Assembly (NCBI GenBank): GCA_028277845.1
Contig: JANQFL010000002.1
Span: forward strand, 1 to 64,000
DNA length: 64,000 bases
Reading direction: 5' to 3'
From: Sneathiellales bacterium
GTDB taxonomy: Bacteria > Pseudomonadota > Alphaproteobacteria > JANQFL01
Positions 29,043-36,024 of this stretch are shown here, one piece after another (position 1 is the first letter of the stretch; each line of letters opens with the position of its first letter). The translations under genes were made by a program, and so were the position numbers. The notes beneath the pieces are model-generated. The model was not told where the DNA came from, did no database searches, and worked only from the letters and a program-made list of their open reading frames with translations.

Positions 29043-30313
29043 GGCTTGATCCCCGCCGGCGGACGCGGCGGGCCGGCATCGCCGAAGCGCCGCCGCACGA
29101 GGGTTTCCAGATGATCGACGGTGACCTGGCTGGCGCCCTGTTCGGCAGCGAAGGCTTCGGCCCGGTTGCGCACCATGCGGCGCAGGAAAGCCGGCACGCG
29201 GGACAGGCGCCGTTCGGCATCAGGCGCCCATACCAGGGCGTTGGCGTCCTTGCGTAGCGGCTCGATGACGGCGCCACCCTTCGGCTGATAGCTGCAGAGG
29301 AAATCTTCGGCCATGAGGTCGCCATCGCGGGCGAACGGCCGGGCGCGGCAGCCGCCGCACATCTTGCGGTATTCGCAGTCACCGCACCGGCCGGTCAGCG
29401 CCGGTTGGCGCAGCGCTTCGAACATGGGCGCATCGCGCCAGATGGTGGCGAAGGCGGTATCGCGGATTGAACCGACGCTTTCCTCGATATAGGGGCACGC
29501 CGTCACATCGCCTTCGGGCGTCACCCGGCAATACCGCGATCCGGCCAGGCAACCGCCGGCCTCGTAACCCTGGGCCAGCGTGATCGGCCATTCCGGATCG
29601 AGTTCCAGCGCCATGCGCTTGAAGTGCGGCGCGCATTTGGCACGCACCATGAGCTTTTCCTCGTCGTGGGCCGCTTCGGTCACCCGCTGTAACACCCGGT
29701 CGTAGGTTTCGCGCGAAATGTTGGTCACCGTCTCGCCGCGGCCGGTGCAGACCAGGAAAAACACGTTCAACACCAGCGCGCCCGAAGACCGGGCGAAGGC
29801 GATCATCTCGTCCAGTTCGTGGGCGTTGTCGTCGGTGACCGAGAAATGGATCTGGAACGGAAGACCGGCCCGGCGGCAGGCATCGATGCCGGCCATTGTC
29901 TTGGCCCAGCTGCCTTTCAGGCCTCGGAAATCGTCGTGGAAATCGGGATCGAGACTGTCCAGGCTGATCCCGGCACCGCGTACGCCGTTGCGCGCCAATT
30001 TGGCCACATTGTCGTCGGTCAGCGTGGTGCCGTTGGTGCCCAGCACCACCATCAGCCCGAGATCAGCGGCGTAGTTGCAGAGCGTCACGATGTCGGGCCG
30101 CAGGGTCGGTTCGCCGCCGGTCATGACCACCATGGCGCCGGGACCGACCTCCGCGATCTGATCCAACAGGCGGCAGACTTCTTCGGTGTTCAGTTCGCCG
30201 GTGTCGCCGTCATCGCGGGTACCGGCATCCAGATAGCAGTGGGCGCAACTGAGGTTGCAACGCCGCGTCAGATTGAGCGCAATGAGAAAGGGAGCGTCGA
30301 CCGGCGCGGCCAT
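29039..30313 (-). CDS. radical-SAM/SPASM haem-modification enzyme with C-terminal PCP_red domain
   Basis: A 424-residue radical-SAM protein related to NirJ/AhbD haem-biosynthesis enzymes. The SAM cluster motif is Cys19-x3-Cys23-x2-Cys26 (CNLSCAHC). A SPASM-type region follows from about residue 245, with CRVTPEGDVTACPYIEESVG and later CGDCEYRKMCGGC. The last 50 residues (WAPDAERRLSRVPAFLRRMV onwards) match the PCP_red domain found at the end of the light-independent protochlorophyllide reductase B subunit. It is transcribed between the PCP_red-containing stress protein and hemY, so a porphyrin or haem substrate is likely. Whether it makes haem d1 or another variant cannot be told; no nirS is present. 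Confidence 0.78.
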   Translation of the reverse strand: MAAPVDAPFLIALNLTRRCNLSCAHCYLDAGTRDDGDTGELNTEEVCRLLDQIAEVGPGAMVVMTGGEPTLRPDIVTLCNYAADLGLMVVLGTNGTTLTDDNVAKLARNGVRGAGISLDSLDPDFHDDFRGLKGSWAKTMAGIDACRRAGLPFQIHFSVTDDNAHELDEMIAFARSSGALVLNVFFLVCTGRGETVTNISRETYDRVLQRVTEAAHDEEKLMVRAKCAPHFKRMALELDPEWPITLAQGYEAGGCLAGSRYCRVTPEGDVTACPYIEESVGSIRDTAFATIWRDAPMFEALRQPALTGRCGDCEYRKMCGGCRARPFARDGDLMAEDFLCSYQPKGGAVIEPLRKDANALVWAPDAERRLSRVPAFLRRMVRNRAEAFAAEQGASQVTVDHLETLVRRRFGDAGPPRPPAGIKP

Positions 30314-30318
30314 GGCAT

Positions 30319-32004
30319 TCAGCTTTCGCCGCCGCCCGATCCCGGGTGGCCGCCCGCCTTCATGGCTTCCTGCATGGCCTTGCGGGCCTCGACCAGACCG
30401 AGCTCGACGATCTCCAGGGTGACCTCGGTGACGCCCTGCTGCCGGGCCACGCCTTCGATGCGTTTCTTGGTTGGCTCGCGCATGGGTTCGGGCACGCGGG
30501 ACAAACGGGCCAAAGCCGCCGCTTGCCAGACAAATTCCTGCGCCTCGGGCTCGGATGGGGCATCGGCAACAAACGGCTGCACGTGTTCGAGCAAAACCTG
30601 TTCGGACCCTTCGCGCCGGGCCTTCTTCTCGGACCGCAAGCGGATGGCGTCGGTCGCACCGGTGGCGGCCTGGCTATCCAGCAGGACCTTGGCCTCGTCG
30701 CTCCAGGTCAGCGGCGTGTCGACGACGGACGGTTTGTCGTTGCCGCCGCGACCCGGCATCATCTTGTCGGCGACCTGTTGCACCAAATCGGTGGTGATGA
30801 AGGTGTGGCCTTGGTCATGAGCCGTACGCAGGATCGCCTTGCGGGCCATGCCGCGGGCGAATTCGGGGGCGCGGTTCAGCATCTGCTCCGCTTCCTCGCT
30901 CCACGAGATGGTTTCCTCCGCGACCACATCCAGATCCGGCGTATGCTCCGCCTGACCAAGCCAGACATGACACGGCGCTATGCGCAGCAGATTCTCGGCG
31001 TTGCCGCCGATATCGAGGGCGTCGTCGGCGTGAATGCCGGTCTTGCCGGCCATCAACAGGCTGGCGCCGACGTCCTTGAGATACTGGTTGATGACCTTGA
31101 AGGCCTTGCCGTCCAGAAGCTTGCATGTCAGATCGATGCCATCCTCGGCGGCGATCTTTTCGGCCACGTCCAGGTGGGATTGGTAGATCTTGGCGATGCC
31201 TTCGTCGATCAGTTCCTCGTGCAGGGCTTCCTGTTCCTTGAAACGGAAGACCTTGCCGGCTTCCTCGCTCAGCACCTTGGCGATCTTGTTGAAGGCGACG
31301 TAGTGGTAGTAGGGGTCATAGCTGGCGATGGCGTGCACTTCGGCGCCCGTAACGCGACTGAGCGCGAAGGCCGTCTTGAGCACGCCGAAGGATTTGTCGG
31401 ACCCGTCCAGCGCCACCACGATGGGTCCGTCGCCGATGGCCTTGGACCGGTTGCGGATGACCAGCACGTCGATCGGGCAGCGCCGCACGACGCGCTCGCA
31501 CACGGTGCCGATCAGGCTGCCCTGAACCTTGCCCAGGCCGAGGGACCCCATGGCCAGCAGGTCGAATTCGCCGCTGCCGGCGGCCTCGACGATCTTGGCG
31601 TAGTTCTTGCCTTCCGGGCTGAGACGGCGGTACTCGACTTGTGCCTCTTCACAGGCCGCCAGGCCGACATCGTGATAGCTGTCGCTGATGATCTGCAGGC
31701 CCTGGGTGATCAGGTCGTCGTGCACATCGCGCTGGTATTCCATCTCCGCTTCCTGGCGGTAGCGGTCGGGCAGTCCGCCTTCCATCTGGCGGAAGCGGCG
31801 GTCGTGCAACTGCGCCGCGTAGGCGTGAATACCGGTGACCACGCCATCCGTCGCCTTGGCGATGGTGACGGATTCCGCGAGCGCCTTGTTGGCCTGGTCG
31901 GAGGCATCGAGCGCCACCAGGATGCGCTTCAGCGGCAGCGGCGCCTGAACCGCGTCGCCGGCCGATTGGGCCTGGTTTGCTTGTGCCGTTACGGGTGCTG
32001 CCAT
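30319..32004 (-). CDS. tandem universal-stress protein fused to PCP_red domains
   Basis: A 561-residue protein of unusual composition. Residues 26-184 and 194-349 are two UspA-like domains; the first begins KRILVALDASDQANKAL and the second PIVVALDGSDKSFG. The C-terminal part has PCP_red-like repeats: one at 366-415 (WSEEAEQMLNRAPEFARGM), a degenerate copy starting at 432 (LTWSDEAKVLL), and one at 491-540 (VWQAAALARLSRVPEPMRE). The ATP-binding GxxGxG of the first domain is visible as MGSLGLGKVQGS. It precedes the PCP_red radical-SAM gene by five bases. Function unknown; tetrapyrrole handling under stress is a guess based on PCP_red. Confidence 0.78.
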   Translation of the reverse strand: MAAPVTAQANQAQSAGDAVQAPLPLKRILVALDASDQANKALAESVTIAKATDGVVTGIHAYAAQLHDRRFRQMEGGLPDRYRQEAEMEYQRDVHDDLITQGLQIISDSYHDVGLAACEEAQVEYRRLSPEGKNYAKIVEAAGSGEFDLLAMGSLGLGKVQGSLIGTVCERVVRRCPIDVLVIRNRSKAIGDGPIVVALDGSDKSFGVLKTAFALSRVTGAEVHAIASYDPYYHYVAFNKIAKVLSEEAGKVFRFKEQEALHEELIDEGIAKIYQSHLDVAEKIAAEDGIDLTCKLLDGKAFKVINQYLKDVGASLLMAGKTGIHADDALDIGGNAENLLRIAPCHVWLGQAEHTPDLDVVAEETISWSEEAEQMLNRAPEFARGMARKAILRTAHDQGHTFITTDLVQQVADKMMPGRGGNDKPSVVDTPLTWSDEAKVLLDSQAATGATDAIRLRSEKKARREGSEQVLLEHVQPFVADAPSEPEAQEFVWQAAALARLSRVPEPMREPTKKRIEGVARQQGVTEVTLEIVELGLVEARKAMQEAMKAGGHPGSGGGES

Positions 32005-32034
32005 CGCTGATCTCCTTGCCTGCCTGCGTGCGGA

Positions 32035-32772
32035 TTAGCGGTCGGACACGGGACGCACGCAACGGAAGCCGAAAAAGTCGGCCACCGTGTCGGTGTAGTC
32101 CCAGATGCGCTGGGAGGATTTGGCCATATGGGGCAAGCCCGACCAGTTCCCGCCTCTTAGATACGCGCGGAACGTCAATGTGCTGGGGGCACCGCCGGGC
32201 ACCGGCCCGCCGTCGCAGATTGCGCCGGCGATACGCATGTCGGCGGTCCATTCGGACACGTTGCCGCCCATGCCGCGCACGCCATAGGGGCTGACGTCGT
32301 GCGGGTTGGCATGGACCGAAACGGGTGCTTCGCCGCCCAAATGGGCCACGCGCACCGGATCGTCCTCGCCCCAGGGATAGCTGCGCCGGTCGGTCCCGCG
32401 GGCCGCTTTTTCCCATTCCGCCTCGGTCGGCAGCCGCTTGCCGGCCCAGGCGCAATAGGCCGACGCGTCCTGCCAGGTGACACCGGTCACCGGCTGATCG
32501 GGTGCGTTGAGGTCGTCCTCGTCGGCGAACGACGGCGGCTTATGTCCCGTCGCCTTGACGAAGCGCCGATAGTCCCGGTTGGTCACTTCGAACCGGTCGA
32601 TCCAGAAGGCCTCCAGCCGGTACTCGGCGGGGCCGGGCATGGCGGCGTGGCCGACACTGCCCAGCGTCGCCGCGCCTGCCGGCACCAGCACCATGTCGCC
32701 GGGCGGCACCGAGGCGTCGGCCGACAAGGCCAGTACGGAAACGGCAGCCAGGGCCTGGAGCGTCTTCCACAT
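32035..32772 (-). CDS. periplasmic SUMF1/FGE-fold protein, probably non-catalytic
   Basis: A 245-residue exported protein with signal peptide MWKTLQALAAVSVLALSADA. The rest is an FGE-sulfatase (SUMF1) domain with DRFEVTNRDYRRF, GVTWQDASAYCAWAGKRLPTEAEWEKAARG and GGNVSEW, ending GFRCVRPV. Formylglycine-generating enzymes need an active-site cysteine pair after the RGG motif; here the segment reads YLRGGNWSGLPHMAKS with no cysteine, so catalysis is unlikely. NirV-like SUMF1 proteins accompany respiratory reductases elsewhere. It is translationally coupled (TGATG) to the small membrane protein before it. Confidence 0.75.
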   Translation of the reverse strand: MWKTLQALAAVSVLALSADASVPPGDMVLVPAGAATLGSVGHAAMPGPAEYRLEAFWIDRFEVTNRDYRRFVKATGHKPPSFADEDDLNAPDQPVTGVTWQDASAYCAWAGKRLPTEAEWEKAARGTDRRSYPWGEDDPVRVAHLGGEAPVSVHANPHDVSPYGVRGMGGNVSEWTADMRIAGAICDGGPVPGGAPSTLTFRAYLRGGNWSGLPHMAKSSQRIWDYTDTVADFFGFRCVRPVSDR

Positions 32773-32879
32773 CAGTGCAGCACCCAGTAGCCGAACAGCA
32801 GCAGGACAACGACGATATTGACGGCCGCGCCCGAAAGCACGAAGGCATTGAAAATACCGATCCGCCGCAACCTGTTCAT
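32772..32879 (-). CDS. 35-residue single-helix membrane protein
   Basis: A short gene not recognisable by homology. It encodes MNRLRRIGIF, then a hydrophobic helix NAFVLSGAAVNIVVVLLLFG and a short tail YWVLH. The positively charged N-terminus predicts an N-in single membrane span. Its TGA overlaps the ATG of the SUMF1-like gene by one base, and it follows the periplasmic protein gene by 28 bases, so it is firmly inside the operon. The size and topology recall small subunits of respiratory complexes. Confidence 0.7.
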   Translation of the reverse strand: MNRLRRIGIFNAFVLSGAAVNIVVVLLLFGYWVLH

Positions 32880-32907
32880 CGCCGTTCTCCCAACCGCCAA
32901 TTCCGGA

Positions 32908-33642
32908 TCAGAAGGTGAAGTCGACCTTGGCCGTACCGTCGGCCTTGACCGTCACCTTGCCTTTCTTCTCGCCCAATGTGCCGTGCCACGCCTTGATGGT
33001 GTACTTGCCGGGCGGCACGTCCTTGATCTCGAACTCGCCACTGTCGTTGACCACGGCGTAGTAGGGATTGCGGGCGACGAAAACGAAAGCGTGCATGAAA
33101 TCATGGGCATCGCATTCCACCTTCATGCCGGCGCCTTTGCGCAGCTTGATCTTCTTGGTGACGATGTTGCCCTTTTCCGGCTGCGACACGTTCAGCACGG
33201 TGCGCCGGGCGCGGCCGATCAGCTCGTAGGTGTGGATGTTGTGCAGCACCGGATCCGAGTTGATGGCTTCCAGTTCGCCCTGGTTCTGCATCACGGACAG
33301 ATAGGGAATGAACTCGCAGCGTTTCTGGTCGACGGTGATCTTTTTCAGGCCGGCGGGGAACTTTTTCCCTTCCTTGACCTTGTCGAGATAGACCACGGCG
33401 TCGAGCAGTCCGCCATTGCCTTCGCGGATGAACGACACCGTCCGGTTGCCGGAGCCGCAGACTTCGGGATTTTTCGAGATCGTGTAGTCCTGCACCTTGG
33501 CCTTGGCGCTGCCGATATTGACCTTGCCGGTGATGGTGCCGCCGCCGGACACATCGATTTCCTTGTATTTGGCGGCCTGGGCCGAAACCGAGAAAGCCAT
33601 CGAGGCGGCCGCGGTCAGGGCGATTCGAGTGAATTTGTGCAT
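32908..33642 (-). CDS. periplasmic beta-sandwich / carboxypeptidase-regulatory-like protein
   Basis: A 244-residue protein with signal peptide ending SVSAQA. The mature part begins with GGGTITGKVNIG. A central cupredoxin-like stretch (VLHNIHTYELIG and KVECDAHDFMHAFVFV) may bind metal through His and Cys. The C-terminus has FEIKDVPPGKYTIKAWHGTLG, typical of carboxypeptidase-regulatory-like beta domains. The start at 33642 is chosen for the signal peptide; an in-frame ATG at 33663 lies upstream. It lies 23 bases after the HEAT-protein stop. Electron transfer or metal carriage is possible, not proven. Confidence 0.65.
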   Translation of the reverse strand: MHKFTRIALTAAASMAFSVSAQAAKYKEIDVSGGGTITGKVNIGSAKAKVQDYTISKNPEVCGSGNRTVSFIREGNGGLLDAVVYLDKVKEGKKFPAGLKKITVDQKRCEFIPYLSVMQNQGELEAINSDPVLHNIHTYELIGRARRTVLNVSQPEKGNIVTKKIKLRKGAGMKVECDAHDFMHAFVFVARNPYYAVVNDSGEFEIKDVPPGKYTIKAWHGTLGEKKGKVTVKADGTAKVDFTF

Positions 33643-33665
33643 CGTCTTTACCTCATCTCCCATGG

Positions 33666-35930
33666 TCAGATGGATGCGAAAGCGGTCCGGGTCCGGTCTC
33701 CATCCGGTCCCGTACCGTGAAGTTCTTCAAGCGCCTGAATGGCCACTTGCCAGAAACGGCGGCGTTCGTCCTGCCCCAAGGCGTCGAGGAACGCGTCCGT
33801 GGCCGCATCGGCATCGATGCCGCGCAGCATCCGGGCCGTTTCACGACCGTGATAGCCCTCTTCCTTGAAGGCGAATCCGGCCAGCAGGGGCACGTCGCCG
33901 GCGTCCTTGCGGGCGGCGATGATCTGCGCCGTCGTCAGCCGCACGGCGGAATCGGGGTCATCCAGGAACCGGGCGATACCGGTGCCCTCGTCGCCGTTGC
34001 GGGCCAGGCCTTTCAGCGACTCCATGCGAATGAAGGCATCCGTGTCGGCCAGGCCGTTGATCAGCGTCTGCGCCGCCAGTGCGTAGTTGCCATAACCCAG
34101 GGCCCGAACCAGCAACACCCGCGCGTCCCGGTTGGCCTGCCCGCGCAATTGCCCGAGCAAGGCCTCGGTCATGTCGGCCGTCAGGCCATGTCGTTTCGCG
34201 GCCAGCCGCGACAGGGAATCGGCGGCGGCGAGAACAAGGTCCTTGTCCTCCGCCCCCAGTTGGTCGGCCAGGGCTTCGGCGACACCATCTTGCGCCACGT
34301 CACCCAGAACCCGGGCGGCGAAACGGCGCACGTCCTGGTGCGGCGCGAGGGCCGCCTTGATATCGATCTTGCGCTTTTTCGGCCCCTTGCCGACGAGGCC
34401 GAGATATTCCAGATCCTCGGGCGACAACAGCGTTTCACCGTCATCCTCGCTATCGACCGCGATCGCTTCCCCGGCAGGCGACAGAATGGTGTCGAGGGTG
34501 GATGTCGGGAATGCGTCGGCATCCTCGGCATCGTCTTCCGCCGCAGTGTCTCCGGCCGAAGCGTCCTCGACGGTTGCATCGTCGTTGGCGGGTAGATCGA
34601 CAGCCTCTTCTTCCGGTTCCGGTTCGGCCACCAGTTCGCCACGCAACGCCGCCAACAATGTTTCCGTAGCCTGACCGGCAAAGCTTTCCGAACCATTGGC
34701 CAAATCGGCCAAAGCCGTCATGGTCGCCAACCGGACCCGCCGATCCTCGTCGCCGACGGCATCGATCAGCAAGCGAACGGTCCTGTCGTCGGGACTGCCG
34801 GCCAAGGCACTCAACGCGGCCAAGCGGACCTCCGCCGGCCGGCTCGTTTCGTCGGCGATTTCCGCCAAGACCGCACGGTCCTCGGGATAGTACCGCGCCA
34901 ACGCCGGCGCGGCGGCGGCGGCAATCGCGGGCTCGTCGTGCCGGGCGTGTGCATGCAATTTCGCCCTCAACGGATCGGTCGGGGCGATTGCCGTGGGCGG
35001 CACCTGCGCCATGGCGGCCAAGGCGGCGGCGCGCACGGCGACATAGTCGTCGTCCAGCAGCGCCGGCAGTTTGTCGGCGTTGGCGGCACCGATCAGGCCG
35101 ATCACCTCGGCCCGCGAGCCAGGATCGCCCAATTGCATCAGCGGCACCAAACGCGGATCGGCGGCATTCTTCTGCGCCAGGATCCGGACCGCGGCCATGC
35201 GCACCTCGGCCTCGGGGTCCTTGAGGGATTTGATCACCGCATCGTTGGCCACGCCGGCTGGCAATCCGGCCAGCACCGTCGCGGCGCGGCGGCGGCGGCG
35301 CACGTTCCTGTCGTCGAGAAATGCGATCAGGGCGTTCAGGCCTGCGTCGCCCATCCGGGGCAAGGCGCGGAACGCCACTTCGGTCACGTCCTGGCCGTCC
35401 TCGTCGTCGATGGCGGCGAGGATGTCGGGCACGGCGGCGGCTTCCTGGAACGTACCGAGTGCCTCGATCGCCTTGAGCTGCAGGTCGACCCAGTCGTCCC
35501 AGCCGCCGGCAAAGAACTCGTCGTCGTCCCAGGCGATCTCGCCGTCACGGGCGACCACGAGGCGTCGCAGCCAGGGCACGACCTCGGTGTAATTCATGGC
35601 CGTCAACGCCGAGAGTGCGGCGGTTTTCACGTCGCCGCACGGATCGCCGATCAGATTGTCCAGCAGTTGCGGCGCGGCGCGCGGGTCGAGGATCCTGGCC
35701 AACGCCGTGGCGGCGTCGGAGCGTACGTCCTCGTCCTCATCCAGCAGGCATCCGATCAGAACCGGCACGTCGTCGTTGCGGCCGATATGGCCGAGCGCCT
35801 GCACGGCATAGCAGCGGTGTACATCGACACCCTCGCGGGCGAAACCGGCCAATGTCTCACAGGCCCGGTCCTTCGCCGAGGCCGTTTCGGCGGCGCCGTC
35901 TTGTGCGGTGTTTGCGGTGGGAATGCTCAT
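33666..35930 (-). CDS. large HEAT-repeat protein
   Basis: A protein of about 754 residues made almost wholly of alpha-helical HEAT repeats, such as DDVPVLIGCLLDEDEDVRSDA and PRLVPLMQLGDPGSRAEVI. Around residues 440-520 an acidic, low-complexity linker rich in Glu/Asp/Ala separates two repeat blocks. There is no signal peptide, so it is probably a cytoplasmic scaffold. I chose ATG 35930; 35960 is possible but lacks a clear ribosome-binding site. It directly follows the molybdoenzyme gene after a hairpin, and may act as maturation chaperone for the molybdoenzyme, which has no NarJ/TorD-type chaperone here. Confidence 0.7.
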   Translation of the reverse strand: MSIPTANTAQDGAAETASAKDRACETLAGFAREGVDVHRCYAVQALGHIGRNDDVPVLIGCLLDEDEDVRSDAATALARILDPRAAPQLLDNLIGDPCGDVKTAALSALTAMNYTEVVPWLRRLVVARDGEIAWDDDEFFAGGWDDWVDLQLKAIEALGTFQEAAAVPDILAAIDDEDGQDVTEVAFRALPRMGDAGLNALIAFLDDRNVRRRRRAATVLAGLPAGVANDAVIKSLKDPEAEVRMAAVRILAQKNAADPRLVPLMQLGDPGSRAEVIGLIGAANADKLPALLDDDYVAVRAAALAAMAQVPPTAIAPTDPLRAKLHAHARHDEPAIAAAAAPALARYYPEDRAVLAEIADETSRPAEVRLAALSALAGSPDDRTVRLLIDAVGDEDRRVRLATMTALADLANGSESFAGQATETLLAALRGELVAEPEPEEEAVDLPANDDATVEDASAGDTAAEDDAEDADAFPTSTLDTILSPAGEAIAVDSEDDGETLLSPEDLEYLGLVGKGPKKRKIDIKAALAPHQDVRRFAARVLGDVAQDGVAEALADQLGAEDKDLVLAAADSLSRLAAKRHGLTADMTEALLGQLRGQANRDARVLLVRALGYGNYALAAQTLINGLADTDAFIRMESLKGLARNGDEGTGIARFLDDPDSAVRLTTAQIIAARKDAGDVPLLAGFAFKEEGYHGRETARMLRGIDADAATDAFLDALGQDERRRFWQVAIQALEELHGTGPDGDRTRTAFASI

Positions 35931-35977
35931 GACCTGTCCAGCCTGCTCAATCGGGTACATATGGAATTCTTGTCGGA

Positions 35978-36015
35978 TAAAAGGGTGGCCAGGCAGGCTG
36001 CGCCCGCCTGGCCAC
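35978..36015 (-). terminator. intra-operon hairpin (attenuator) after the molybdoenzyme gene
   Basis: A perfect 10-bp inverted repeat, GTGGCCAGGC (35985-35994) with GCCTGGCCAC (36006-36015), and an 11-base loop. On the minus strand it is followed by CCC then four T. It lies just after the molybdoenzyme stop. With so short a T-run it probably terminates only part of the transcripts, so accessory genes would be expressed less than structural ones. Confidence 0.6.
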
Positions 36016-36024
36016 GTCCCACGT

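Noticed and set aside
32035-32772. Formylglycine-generating enzyme
   Set aside because: The SUMF1 fold is present but the active-site cysteines are missing and no sulfatase is encoded nearby.
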